Below, piece after piece: positions 12,595-24,900 of a stretch of 64,000 nt of DNA. Position 1 is the stretch's first letter; each line of letters starts with the position of its first letter. This DNA is from Thysanoteuthis rhombus (Eukaryota > Mollusca > Cephalopoda > Oegopsida > Thysanoteuthidae). The notes below the pieces were generated by a model. It made no database searches. It was not told the DNA's origin and saw only the letters and a list, made by a program, of their open reading frames with translations. The position numbers and the translations under genes were made by a program. The stretch is taken from positions 28,473,597-28,537,596 of the forward strand of contig OY735215.1 in NCBI GenBank assembly GCA_963457665.1. The letters run 5' to 3'.

Positions 12595-13330
12595 TAAACA
12601 TGGTTTCATATTACTCATGCTTACACAAGTGAGTGTCCATGGCATCTTGACGTCTTTTACAACCCTTCTGACACTTACACTTGATTAATTCCCTGAAACC
12701 TTCAAATGTTTTTAGAAGAGTGGTCCTGGTGTTACCCTCTTTTGCTCAAGGTTCAGTACCATAGCCTGTCCCAAAACATGACCTGATAGCATGTACGTTT
12801 TATATGCTCAACCAGGGCTGCCTTGGTAGATGGAATCGATTTCATGATGGGTTTTTTCCTTTTATTTTAAATAGGTCTTCTCTATGAATATTGATGCAGC
12901 ACTTTTTATATGTAAGGTTAACAAACCTTTCCGACTGGGCATTACTGAGAAGAAATGCCTGTGCATGATTATATTTCTTTGAATGCTGCTGTTGCCCCAG
13001 GGAAGACTTCCTAGGCTGAATTTTTTTTCTTACTCTTCCCATAGAATGATGACACCGTCACAGCCATTAAATGCATGGAACCCCAGCAGTGACCACTTTA
13101 GCAGCACTAATGGTGACAACAATTATGTCATGGACAGGAATGTAGCGGAAGCTCTTGCCGGTGCCAAAGGCAGTCCATACCTTATTTATCCGAAGATGAT
13201 TAAAATATGCCGCAGCAAGTGCAACAACAGCTGCATGGATGAGGATTCGTGTGTTGGGTATTTCACGGTCATGGTAGTTGGGTGGCATAATAAATTTTCT
13301 CCATCGATAACAAAGCTCATCTATGTCGCT
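12595..13330 (-). pseudogene. Decayed relic of a multicopy invertebrate protein family
   Basis: Minus-strand pieces in three frames match, in order, an uncharacterised multicopy family that I recall from mollusc, cnidarian and sponge gene sets. These are VWTAFGTGKSFRYIPVHDI, then FHAFNGCDG (family FHALTGCDTV), then SIPSTKAALVEHIKRTCYQ (family SIPPTQAALxQHIKRAxYQAG), and a cysteine-bearing end, ELIKCKCQKGCKRR. The family is probably carried by a mobile element. The copy is broken in several places. Function of the intact family is unknown to me. Confidence 0.55.
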
Positions 13331-13379
13331 AAAGACAGCAGAGAACTCTTAATTGTTATTATTCTTGCAGAAGCTGGGA

Positions 13380-14320
13380 CTAATACGGTGAAATTCAATA
13401 TGGACTTCAGGAGATATTGTTTAGACAGACATGAAATTTTTGCAATACTATTAAGTATTGATGGAACTGATTTTTTTTTTTCATTGACCTTATGTCCAAC
13501 ACCGCAATGAAAAAAAAAACAGAAGTATATGCCTTTAAACTATCTTCCAGATATCCCAAACAAGATGGGTAAGGTGAACACTGAAGCTGCTTTCCAATGT
13601 ATTGGGCGAACACATCTGTAGTACAGTGATTAAAAGTCTTGCTACCTTTTAGCTAACTGTCTATTATTCAGGAAATGTTCAATTTCAATAGTTTGAGAAA
13701 AATTACCTGAAAATATGGAAGAAACTTTGGAAAAGAATACATTAATATCTTTGTCAGGATTTATATAAAAATAGAATACATTTACTTCGTCTGCACAGAT
13801 TATTTAAAGTAAAAATTGGGGAGATTAAATACACATTTATTCTACAGAATAAGCAACCATGGAGAAATCTAGCTGAACAGTGAAAGGAGTGGTTCCTATG
13901 ATGCAGGTGAGATTTCAAATAAATGTAAAGAGATATTAAGATAATGACGTAGGGGAGGTAATTGTGCATGGATCCATCACGAAATATAAGCACTTCTTCA
14001 ATTACTCCCTCTCCTACCTAATACGGTGAAATTCAACACGGACTTCAGGAGATAGTGTTTGGACAAACATGAACTTTTTGCAATACTATCAAGTATTGAC
14101 ATAACTACCACATACAGAAAATATTTGGGCATCGATCCACCCAAAAATTTAATCACTCCTTCTGAACACTTAGTATTCACGCTTCCATAAAATTTCATAG
14201 AAATTCATAGAGAACCTTTGGAGATATTGTGTGGACTGACATTAAATTTTGACGATATTGTACAGGAAGTAATTATGCATGGACCCATCCATAAATTCAC
14301 TTCTTCCACACAATCCAAAA
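13380..14320. repeat. Repeated units of a dispersed sequence (three copies)
   Basis: TAATACGGTGAAATTCAA with GACTTCAGGAGATA and CAATACTAT.AAGTATTGA occurs at 13381..13470 and again at 14020..14100, about 90% alike. A weaker third copy lies at 14200..14265 (GAGATATTGTGTGGACTGACA). Between them, ATGCATGGACCCATC-like words recur at 13964 and 14276. These look like overlapping fragments of one dispersed repeat, not a gene. Confidence 0.65.
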
Positions 14321-14634
14321 ATTCTCATTGGAAGATTTTTGTGTCAACTGTCACGAGTGTATATGTCAACGTATAAGAAAAGGGAACAAAAATAGAATAT
14401 CTGTCAATCAAAAGGATTCCCCTTGATCCGTCCTAACATCAAATCAAATCGCTTATTGATTAGAACCAGAGATGATATCATTTTAGTCAAGCACATTGGA
14501 GCTGAACAAGAAGAGAGCATGCCCCTGTCCACTAAATGCTTCCAACCGGCAGAAGACTTGCAATGGTCATTTTTAATATATATATATATATATGCATATG
14601 CACACCAATTTAAGACGGCCTTTTTTTTGCTGCC

Positions 14635-15188
14635 AGGGAAGGAAAAAGGAAGAGGGGAGAAGAGGGGAGGGGAGAAGAGGGGAGGGGAAAAGAGGAAGAG
14701 GGGAGAAGAGGGGAAAAGAGGAAGAGGGGAGAAGAGGGGAGGGGAAAAGAGGAAGAGGGGAGAAGAGGGGAGGGGAAAAGAGGAAGAGGGGAGAAGAGGG
14801 GAGGGGAAAAGAGGAAGAGGGGAGAAGAGGGGAGGGGAAAAGAGGAAGAGGGGAGGGGAAAAGAGGAAGAGGGGAGGGGAAAAGAGGAAGAGGGGAGAAG
14901 AGGGGAGGGGAAAAGAGGAAGAGGGGAGAAGAGGGGAGGGGAAAAGAGGAAGAGGGGAGAAGAGGGGAGGGGAAAAGAGGAAGAGGGGAGAAGAGGGGAG
15001 GGGAAAAGAGGAAGAGGAGAGAAGAGGGGAGGGGAAAAAAGGAAGAGGAGAGGGGAAAAAAGGAAGAGGAGAGGGGAAAAAAGGAAGAGGAGAGGGGAAA
15101 AAAGGAAGAGGAGAGGGGAAAAAAGGAAGAGGAGAGGGGAAAAAAAGAAGAGGAAAAAAAGAGGGGAGGGGAAAAAAAAGAAGAAAGA
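14635..15188 (+). repeat. Uninterrupted 554-base homopurine minisatellite
   Basis: Every base from 14635 to 15188 on the plus strand is A or G. Inside is a hierarchical tandem repeat: a 31-bp unit (GGGGAAAAGAGG, AAGAGGGGAG, AAGAGGGGA) in several copies, a shorter 21-bp variant around 14840-14890, and a related 21-22 bp A-richer variant (GGGGAAAAAAGGAAGAGGAG) at about 15020-15150. Long GR-rich open frames on both strands are an artefact of the absence of stops. Confidence 0.97.
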
Positions 15189-17112
15189 CCCCTCTTTCAG
15201 TATGAAGTAATGTACTTGTAAAATCCATAATACTAAGTGAATGAAAATTGATTTTGTTAAAATAATTTTATTCTTTCTACAAAGAAAATCAGTTTATAAA
15301 AAGGTACAAACAAAGAAAAAAACAAAAACAAAACATACTGCCCTTTCAGAAAAGAAAAGGAAAATTTCACTCATGAATTCTGAGTCATTACAGGGTTTGA
15401 AAAATACAATTTTTTTTTCTAACAGACAATGAAAAGCTTTAGAAATAAGCCCTGTACCAATAGTAGGGTATCAAAATCTAATTATTTGAATAATCATCAG
15501 AATACATAAAAAAAGTTGTTTTCATATCAAAATATTTGTGTGTGTGAGTGAGTGATTGAAATGTAAAAAAAATGTTATCACATTACATGTGAGGCTAATG
15601 ATTATCGAAGACCCAAATGTAATCTTAATTATCGAATGATAAACAAATGGATTCTCATTACTTATGAGGTGAAGGGTCATAATAGGCACAAATGAAATCT
15701 CTTTACTGGTAAGGCTATCATAGCATTTTAGGGCGTAGGGGCAGTGAATGACAAAAAAAAAAAAATTACTTGAAATAACCTTAACATTGTCCATTTCAGG
15801 CCAATTTGCAGCTTTACTACTTGTATCCATTACAACTTCTTTTGGGGCACCCTGTACCCAGAGAATTTCTATAAAGACAGATGGCTAGCAAGTATCACTG
15901 TTTATTAAGCTCAGCATAGTAGAGTATGTGGCCAAATGAATATGGTGCTACACTAATTCTTCAAATGGGAGAGGGTCTGCCTACCTTGAAAGTCAGCATT
16001 CAAAGATCCCAGGTTTTTTTTTTTTTTTCAAATTTTTTCATCTAAACTAGAACACAGACCACAGGCAAGGAATATGCAACTACGGCAGTCTAAAAGCAGA
16101 CCATTAAGGTTCACATTGATTACCAGGATTAATGGAGGGGGTAACAATGAGATTAAAGCTAAACAGCGAACTGAAAATACTCGAATTTGTGAAAGATTTG
16201 AGATTCTTTTGAAAACGTTGATTTCAAAATGTACTTCAAATTTTTTTTTTCCCCCTCCCCCACACGTGAATTTAATAATGAAGCAATAAAATTTGAATTT
16301 TGATTCTGTTATTTTGGTTAAATCTTATGAGATTAAAAGAACGGGAAAGTGTGAGCTAATGTTCTTGTGTTCAGATGCAAGTAGATGTGAAATCAGGAAC
16401 TATTCTATATTACTTGGCTGACAGCAACAATTCGTTCAGCATCAAATCTTAACCGAGAAGCCAAAACATCAAGTATGAAAAGACATTGAATAATTAACAC
16501 ACCTGTCTTGGAATTATGTCACCTTGCACACTACTGTGACTAATTATACCTGGATTCTGGCAATGCTCTTTAGTCTCAGGGGAATCCTCATTCTATTCTT
16601 GGCCAAAAAATGATAGGGGGAAAAAAAAAACCCTGCTGACATTGCAGGTGTCGAATGATATTTAACAAACTTAACTTGGTACAGTGCAAGGCCACATGAA
16701 CACTGTGAAAAGCAGGCAAAACTGTTCAACAACAATTCGCACAAAAACCTCACTCAAAATAGATTTGACTTTATGTTTTTCACCATGTCTTAAGAGACAT
16801 GTGACAGCAAGAACCAATGAAGTCTTTTTTTGGTTTTAGGAGACAAAGATTTTAAACTGTAGTCGATTCTTTATCGGGAAGAAAACATTTTTTGAGAAAC
16901 TAATCAATATTCTAAATGGTCCCAAATTAATCGAGATCTGTATAGCATTGATTACAAATGGTGAGAAGATAGGGCAAGGATACATCCTTTCCACAAAGTA
17001 ATTCTCTTTGATTAACCATTATACATTAGGTGGGGTTTCATAGTCAACAGAAACGACTAAACTCAAGAGTTCACCTTCTAAATATTCAGAAGGCCATTCT
17101 CAAGGTTTGTCT
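15189..17112. other. Geneless stretch downstream of MCM6
   Basis: AT-rich; T runs near 16014-16028 and A runs near 15751-15764 and 17128-17151. No exon or element recognised. Confidence 0.5.
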
Positions 17113-17118
17113 TTTATT
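17113..17118 (-). terminator. Candidate poly(A) signal of MCM6
   Basis: AATAAA on the minus strand about 100 bases past the MCM6 stop codon, after a poly(T/A) run in the 3' UTR. It is the first canonical hexamer downstream. Cleavage position is inferred, not seen. Confidence 0.5.
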
Positions 17119-17127
17119 TGGGGGGGG

Positions 17128-17159
<32 letters not shown>

Positions 17160-17219
17160 AATTGATATTCCGTGGAAGATGATCAAAGTTTATAACACAA
17201 AAAGAAAAAGACAAAAAGC

Positions 17220-17810
17220 TTAAGAATCAATAACATAGTTGGGATGTACAACCAAGTAAGGGTCATCCTCTGATGCAAGAGGCTCCTCCGTAGATTTTGA
17301 CTTGGCCATCAACTGTGTGTGCTTCAGTTCAATGAGGATGTTATCATGATGGACAAGCCGGTCAATGACCTTCATCACTATTGTCTTCCGTTCTATCAAC
17401 TCTGCCTCACTTTCAATCTCGCTTTCGATTTCCCGCAAGTACCAGGCAATGAGCTCGCTACGTCGGCATCCCGTGCTGCCCTGCTCTTCGAACTCGTCTT
17501 CCATCCGTCGCATATTGAGAACAAGGAGGTTAGCCATGTGCTTGTAATCCTCGTACGACAATTTGAGGCTTTTTTTAGGTGCTGCCTGTTTGGGAGATTT
17601 ATCCTCCTGCGGCGAGCCTGAGGGTTCGGCGATGTCTTCAGCGGTCCCGTTGACATGACCATTGGTTTGTGCTGTAGGCTCGGAATCTACTTCCATTTCC
17701 TCATCCTCTTCGTTTTCATCACCTTCTTCTAAATGAATATCTGGCTGATCTACACGAATGATGGATTTGTTCAAGAGACGGAATGCTTCTTTTACATGTT
17801 TTGGCTGAAC
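17220..17810 (-). CDS. MCM6: MCM6, last coding exon (residues 636-831)
   Basis: C-terminal exon of MCM6, joined in phase 0 across an intron of 2,194 bases. The acceptor is TTTTTGCAG just above 17810. It opens with VQPKHVKEAFRLLNKSIIRV, which continues the AAA+ lid of family members exactly where the first exon stops. A low-complexity acidic linker (roughly residues 663-710, EEGDENEEDEEMEVDSE and following) leads to the winged-helix C-terminal domain (YEDYKHMANLLVL through LIERKTIVMKVIDRL). That domain binds the loading factor CDT1 in other animals. The protein ends DDPYLVVHPNYVIDS, close to the vertebrate ending. The TAA stop is at 17220-17222. Confidence 0.96.
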   Translation of the reverse strand, partial: VQPKHVKEAFRLLNKSIIRVDQPDIHLEEGDENEEDEEMEVDSEPTAQTNGHVNGTAEDIAEPSGSPQEDKSPKQAAPKKSLKLSYEDYKHMANLLVLNMRRMEDEFEEQGSTGCRRSELIAWYLREIESEIESEAELIERKTIVMKVIDRLVHHDNILIELKHTQLMAKSKSTEEPLASEDDPYLVVHPNYVIDS

Positions 17811-17958
17811 CTGCAAAAAGGCAAAACCAACAAAAATGTATTAAATCTTTATAAAAAGTTACAGTACATCGAAATTTTTTTTTTTTAGCACTCCAACAGA
17901 TTTTGTAATGAAAAAAAAAAAAAAAAAAAAAAAACCTTTCAAGGTCACACACACACAC

Positions 17959-18018
<60 letters not shown>

Positions 18019-19734
18019 CACAGAGAAAGAGAGAGAGAAAGCCGCTTCTGATTACTTTGAGACATGGTCTTTTAGATAGCAATAACCGGCTGATAACATT
18101 ATCTAATAGATAAAAATTGAAACAATTTACATTCATTTTCTAAACCACTTCACAATAGAAAAATAGAAACAAAATGAATTGGAAAAAAAAATTTAAATAA
18201 AGTGTTTGGGACTGACTGATTTTGATAATATCTGTGATTATGATACATAGCTTCTCTGTTATAATCCTGTAACACCCCAAAAGTACAGTTTTCAATGTTC
18301 TATTTATTTTATCATCTTTATCATTTATGGGAGGGAAAAAAGATTATTTGAATAGCATCAGTCCATGTGCCCCACCCTTTAGGAACATGAAACCTATACA
18401 CATAATTTACTAACAAAAAACAAAAAAAACTTCACAAGAGTATAACACCTCAGTAGTAATCAGCTAAATCAAAATGGAGGGCTAAAAAATTGATGACGAG
18501 AGCTTGTCTACTGTATAAATTTAAACTTGGAACAAAAGCAGCTTATAGAATATGTACAAGGATGGATCAACACAACTATAGCCAGACTCCATCGATAGCT
18601 GAACTTGGATCCAAAATCTTCACTACATACAGTTCAAGCTGTGCAGTCTAAATAGAAGCATGGGGTCAAGTACATTGACAGATCATGCTGAAAAATCAAT
18701 CGTGTAAAATAAATACTTTTTTCATCATTCGACTATGGACTTATTGAGAAACCTATGTTCAATGTTTGATGCAGTTAGTGATAATACTGTTCAAAAGTGA
18801 TTCAAACTGAAAATAAGTCACTTGAAGATGCACCTTGTAAACAACAGTCATTAAGCATTGATGGTGACCAAGGACTTAGGTTTGATCTAATTTGTTCCAA
18901 ACATGTTAGATGTTCGTACTAAAGGTTCAATGCAAGCTGTGGAACTATACGTTAGCACTTATTTCCATAAGGAACCCAGGGAACCACAACAACGAATCAC
19001 AATAAGCCGGCTAATTCTTTCACACCAAAATAATGAACATTTTGCAATTCAATCATTGATCTTAGATAAATAGGCTCTGAATGACAATTACTCTTGCCAT
19101 TTGGTACTTTTTCAAAATAAAAAAATTGGGCTAATTCGGAACTGAACAAAAGCTACCAAAAATATTTGGTATTGAAAAAAAAATTCCAGAAACAATCCTT
19201 ACACACACAAATATATTGCATAAATATATACGTGGACAACAGGAAAAAAGTCATTTTGAAGCAATGTAATTTGATCATGCTGCAAGAGACCCTGATGAGA
19301 ATCAAGAGTGAGTATATATGCTGGTCTATTCAGAGATTAACTTTCAAATATCCTATCTATAATGTACACAGAAAAAAGAAAAGAAAGTTGGCAAAGATGG
19401 TGAGAAATTCAATTTCCCACCAGATGAACCCGTGTTAGACAGAGACATTCCAAATTAAAGATGGGAATGAATAGCCCCACTTTGAGCACTGATAGAACGC
19501 AAAAAGTGTCAATGTTATTCAATATCGAAATTTTTATTAGTCACTTATCAGATGAAGTATTTTAAGCTATTATTCTATTTATCTTCACAACTTCTTACCT
19601 TCATCTTAATTTTTAGTTTACAACTTGACTCGGGGGGGGGGGGGGAGACAAGACTGATTCTTATGGTAGGTTTACTCTTCATTTTCTGTTTTGTGACCCC
19701 CCCCTTTTGAGAATCGATAAGGAAAAGTAGAGAG

Positions 19735-19768
<34 letters not shown>

Positions 19769-20004
19769 CATTGCTCACTCTTCTCTTTCAACCGTTTGCA
19801 GTTTGGTCTGAAAGAAAGTGATTTTGGCTTTCATAGACCTGTTTACATTTGTTGCAAGTAACAGGAGAGGGAAAAAGGGAAAGAGAGGGGGGAAAGATCT
19901 CTAATTAGAATCTAGTAGGTATCCCCCCCTTACGAAAGACAAACTTTACATACAGACAATATAGCCGATCATGCGGCAAATTATATAAGTATATACACAC
20001 ATAC
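17811..20004 (-). other. MCM6 coding intron (2,194 bp)
   Basis: Bounded by GTATGT at 20004 and TTTTTGCAG ending at 17811, so a canonical GT-AG intron in phase 0. It holds an (AC)n run at 17947-17960 next to a (TA)n run at 17960-18015, a 24-base A run near 17912, a G14 run near 19633, and a pure A run at about 19736-19764. I see no coding exon, SINE or transposon in it. Confidence 0.9.
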
Positions 20005-21909
20005 CAAATCTTGACAGTACAGTCGAGCCATAGCCTCTGACAGTCGAATGAGAGATTCCAGTTGTCTGACAGTGATTCTCCAAGACGATCTGGCGCTTCC
20101 AGTTCCATCCCTTTGCCTCAGGTGCTTGTATTCCTCAACCATATACTCCATGGATTCTTTGCTTATTTTCGGCTTAAACTGACGGGCAAACATCAAGTAA
20201 CGACTGATATCCTCGACACTGTACACCCGGCAGACGGACTCCTCATTGCGACAATGGAGATCAACAATACGTGTAGCGATGGCATAGTCGATAGCTTCAT
20301 TGCATTCATCAACAAGAATGAAGAACAAATCAAATCGAGACATAATCGGAGCTGTGAGTGTGATGTTCTGTTTCAGAGGCTTTGTGCGGTCATAACGCCC
20401 ACCAATCGGATTGGCAGCAGCCAGAATAGAGGTACGTGCGTTCAGGGTGGCCCGGACGCCTGCTTTGGTAATGGAGATGGTCTGCTGTTCCATAGCTTCG
20501 TGGATGGCTACTTGATCTTTAGGGTCCATCTTATCGAATTCGTCGATGCAACAAACGCCATTATCAGCCAACATTAGAGCACCGGCTTCTATCACGAACT
20601 CGTGGGATTCCTCATCTCGGACAACAGCCGCAGTTAAACCAGCTGCGCTGCTGGCCTTGCCACTGGTGTACACAGCTCTCGGACTGAACTCTTCGACTTG
20701 CTTCAACAGCTGACTCTTAGCAGTACTGGGATCCCCTACAATACAAACATTGATATCACCCCTTAAATTGGTGCCCTCGACAGTGACCTTGGGCACACCC
20801 CCAAACAGCATGAGCAGGACTCCTCTTTTGATCTCGTCGCAGCCGTGAATGGTAGGGAAGAGACTCGAGCAGATGTTCTGGTACAGATTCTTGTCTTGAC
20901 TCATCTCATAGACACGGTGCCATTCCTCATCGGTCATCTGTTTTTTCAGCACCTGGGCTGTGACTTCCTCCTCCTTGTTTTCACGCCCACTACCGCTCAC
21001 TCTCGGGTTGCTCGGAGTCACAGTGCAAGCAAGGAAAGCCAATTTGTAAGTCAAATCCCGTACACCAAGAGCTTTCAGTCCACTGACCCCCTCCATTTCG
21101 TAACCTTCGTTCCCTTTCATCCGGGTCGAGGTCTCGGAGCGAGCCCCTGGGGTATTGATCTGGGACACATCAGGAACGACGATCAGCGTTCCGATAAAGT
21201 CACACTTGTCACCAGCTTGGGCCATCTCCACCGCTTCTGCTCTCATTACCACTTCCAGACTGCGAGGAATGCTTCCACGGGGTAGTTCTGCCTGAGTTTC
21301 CTGGACACGGGCCTTTTGGAAGTCGACAAATCTCGATTTATTCACATCAAGCACAAATTTAGACCTGTTGCTGCACACAGGATTTCGACAGATGCTTGGC
21401 TGAGTATACTTGAACTGCTGCTCCACATCTTTGATCATTGTCCGGCAATCCAAGCACATGAAAGTTCCGGAAACCAGTTCTGGGTGGACAGGATGAGTAC
21501 GCACAACCTGCCCAGAGATTCGAAGAAGGGTGCCTATTTTGGCAGCTGTTAAATCCCGAACTTTCAAAGTTGTGGGCACATCAGTAAAGCTCACGTAGAA
21601 TTCTTTTGAGGGAGGCACATGGCCACGATCCTGGGAGAAATTGCGTAGGGCCAGGCACAGGAAAGGGTAGACCCGGTAGTAATCCTCCAGAATGGTGGTC
21701 GCTAATTGTTGGTTATAATTTTCAACATCCTCAAAGCTAACAACCAAGGTATTGCGTTCAGGTCGAATCAGCTCTTGCACCTCGGGGAGATATTTCAAGT
21801 CTCCATCTACCGTGAACTCTTCCAGGAAATCCTGGAACAGTTTCTGGCATCTCTCTCCAACTTGATCTTTCACCTGGTTGGTACGGGTAGCCTGTTCAGC
21901 AGCATCCAT
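20005..21909 (-). CDS. MCM6: MCM6 replicative helicase subunit, first coding exon (residues 1-635)
   Basis: DNA replication licensing factor MCM6, one of the six subunits of the nuclear MCM2-7 helicase that unwinds DNA at forks. Seen in the translation: the N-terminal A domain from residue 20, a zinc-binding set Cys152/Cys155/Cys174/Cys179, Walker A GDPSTAKS at 392-399, Walker B CCIDEFDK at 453-460, sensor-1 Asn500 in AAAN, and the arginine finger in SRFD at 524-527. It aligns with vertebrate MCM6 from end to end without gaps that suggest missing exons. The start ATG at 21909 has A at -3 and G at +4, and an in-frame TGA lies two codons upstream. The exon ends in ...YCQDL followed by GTATGT, so the open frame past 20005 is intron. 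The exon begins at 21957 after a TTTTTGCAG acceptor, leaving 48 bases of 5' UTR here. With the second exon the protein is 831 aa (human about 821). Confidence 0.97.
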
Positions 21910-24900
21910 GTTTCAAGTCAACCCAATTCAAGTGGCACAGAATATCCGAGTTCAGAACTGCAAAAACAAACAAAAATAAATTATTTTTTCCAGAAGTGAA
22001 ACGATTCAGGTTGTATCACTTGAAAGGTTATAACAGTTCATAATTCGGGCGCTATCAAGGTGGATTTGAGAATGTGTGCATCATATTGTATCATTTTCTA
22101 TCGTAAATCCGACTTGTCTACTGTTGTAATTAGCTAGTAGTACTACAAGAATCTCAAGTAGGTGTGTATTACTAATTTTAACACTTAAAACTCATCTTTC
22201 ATTTATTCCCCTTATTGTTCAGCACCATATTTCTAATTCAATTTTAACAAACTAGTTGTGGTAGTAATATCAAGACATTATCATATAGTATCACTAACTA
22301 CAGAGTGGCTAAGAGCTGACGTTCTTTTCCATTTTTTTCATAATTTTTTCTTCGTTATTCTGATAACAATTTGGCAGTTTGACGTATAGTACAGCCAGTT
22401 TATACTGAATTAGAAATCTTTGTCCTTTTTAGTTATTTTCTCCAGAGCTTCAAGCAGATAAACAATAATGCCAATGGACTTGAATTAGCAAGAGAACATG
22501 TCCATAAAAATGCCTGAAACTAGTAACCTATCAATTTCATTGTAATAATCCTTGTGTTATAAATAAGAAAGTGTAAATGTGATAGTTCACCATAAGGAAA
22601 ATTTAGCCTTCATTCAAGAAAATATGTATTCATAATGAAGCCATATTGGGAAAAAAAAAAAAAAAAGAAATGGGAATAGTTAATAATCATTTTTTCTTAA
22701 CCTCCAGCATGTACCCTGTAAGTCCAAACAAATATGCTCTTTCTTCTTTTGATAGTTCAATTAGAGAGAAAAAAAAAAAAAAAAAAAAAAAAAGGACAAG
22801 TTATCTACCTTTGTAGCATGCTTTCTTGGAAAGACAAACAGACAAAATATTCATAAATAAAAAGCAGAAACTTTGTGAAATATTGACATTATCACAAAAC
22901 AAATACGCCAACAAAGAGAAGATAGTAGAAAAATTTTAAAATAAAATTTTTTCCTGTACACCGTAAAAAATATTCATTTGAAAACTTGCTTCTTGCACAA
23001 CCCCGAAACACACAAGCCATTGTACAACAGATTTATGCGTAGACGCTGTTTTTCCAGGTGTAAGTAAAATATTAACATGGTTATATTTCAGGTTCTATAC
23101 AATTTATTCACATAAATTTTATAGCATATTTCTTGTCAATCCTTCCTCTCTCCTATGGCACAAAAAAAACAACAACTTTTGAGCAATTATTTATGAATAG
23201 ACACTCAAATAAGTGATTATTGGTATCCCGTGCAGGTGTTTCCTCTTTCCTCCCTCTTATATTATCAACTGAACATTTTCCATTTTTTAAAATCATTTTT
23301 CACTACTTGCTATTCTACATGGAAAAATAAAGGAAGATTCTTTCCTTTTATAATTACACATTCATGGATCAAGCATGAATACATGAAGAATAATGAGGAT
23401 AAGAAAATAGGTGTGAATTTTTGGATCAGATTAAAGCTCATCCCAGAATGGGAAAATTCAGTGGCAGACTAAAAGATTTCATCATGATTGGTGGAATATG
23501 TATGAAAATATGTACAAACTATGTAGAGAACCTCTATCATCTTTTTTATGATGTGCATGAAATTCATGAAAAAGAAAATAGTCTTTTGGGGATTGTACAG
23601 TGCAATTTTTAAAAAATTCTTTTTTTTGCAAAAGCAGTGTTGTTGCTAGCTGCTATTCAGGTCACCCTTGTGAATATTCATTGTGATAAAAACTCCACCT
23701 ACTTGGTCATGTGAATGATCAACAAAGAAAGGCAAATAGAGGGAAAGAAAAATTGCTTAATTTTTCTATTATTTGATAATCATGGAAATGAATTACCGAG
23801 TTTTCACATGTGAATATAGGAAAAGATGAATTTCAAGAAAAACAAAAAAACTGAAACCAGGACATTCACATAAGTGGTTTTCAAATCAAGGCATGTTGTG
23901 ATTTCTATCTTAGAATTATAAGTAAGGAAAATAAAGGCATTTTAGGGACATGTTTAAAAATACTTAAATCATTTTCATTAATCTAAGAAAAATGCAAAAC
24001 TTTTCAGAACTGTACTGTCAACATATCAAATTATTCAAACTATACAAAGTCAGTATTTTGAAGTCAACCAAGTTGGGAAATTTATCTTGCCAACTTGGAA
24101 GTAATAATAAACACTAAAATCATTTTCACAGAAATTTATGATTTTTTTTTTATGAAACTTATGCTTTAAAATCATTAAATTTAATCAGAATTATTGCTAT
24201 TTCTAATGTAACTAATAGTTATATATATTTTAAAAATTCTTTCAAGTTGGAGTTTTCAAGTTCATCAAATTGTTTCAAGTACAATAGTAATTGAACACAG
24301 TGAGACAAAATTTAGTACAGGACTAACCTGCATCATTTCCTGCTTGTAGAACACAACAATTGATTTTCATACTAATTACAAGAGCACCAATTAAAGCTTT
24401 TTGTTGTTCATGTCTGCTAGCATATCTAATTGTAAGATAGTGGTTGGTATTCTTTCATCGAAAATTATATCCGAGAAGTTCTATACAATACTTGGCACTC
24501 CTGCACTAATGTTTTACGGGTTTTCTTCTCTGAATATACATCTTTTCCATAATTATTCTCAATGTGGGTAACATACAGATCTAATACCTGTCCATATGTT
24601 GCCAGTCTGGGTCAGAAGGGGGAGAAAAAAAAAAAAAAAAAAAATTAGAAAGGAAAGGAAAGAATCCATAAGTTTTACTAAATAAATAGTCTAGGTACTC
24701 ACAGACTTTGGTCCATTAAAATGCAACTTGAAATCTATTGTATTGTAATAATTTGTGTTTATATCAATACAATAAATCTCGCAGATAATCTAAAAAATCT
24801 TTGCTGTAGACAATATGAAACTGAAGATAACTGGGTCCAAAAACTGGTTTACATTTGTGAATCAGTGGACTACATTAAGATTGCATTGAGAGAGATTTTC

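Noticed and set aside
12983-13510. Plus-strand protein of 175 codons
   Set aside because: Its first part is antisense to the gene-family relic and its second part is a dispersed repeat.
14404-15228. Open frames of 274, 260 and 209 codons rich in Gly-Arg-Glu-Lys or Pro-Ser-Phe-Leu
   Set aside because: They are translations of the homopurine minisatellite on both strands, which lacks stop codons by composition.
19981-20004. Continuation of the MCM6 frame past residue 635 (VCVYILI)
   Set aside because: This is intron sequence after GTATGT; the true continuation is VQPKH at 17810.
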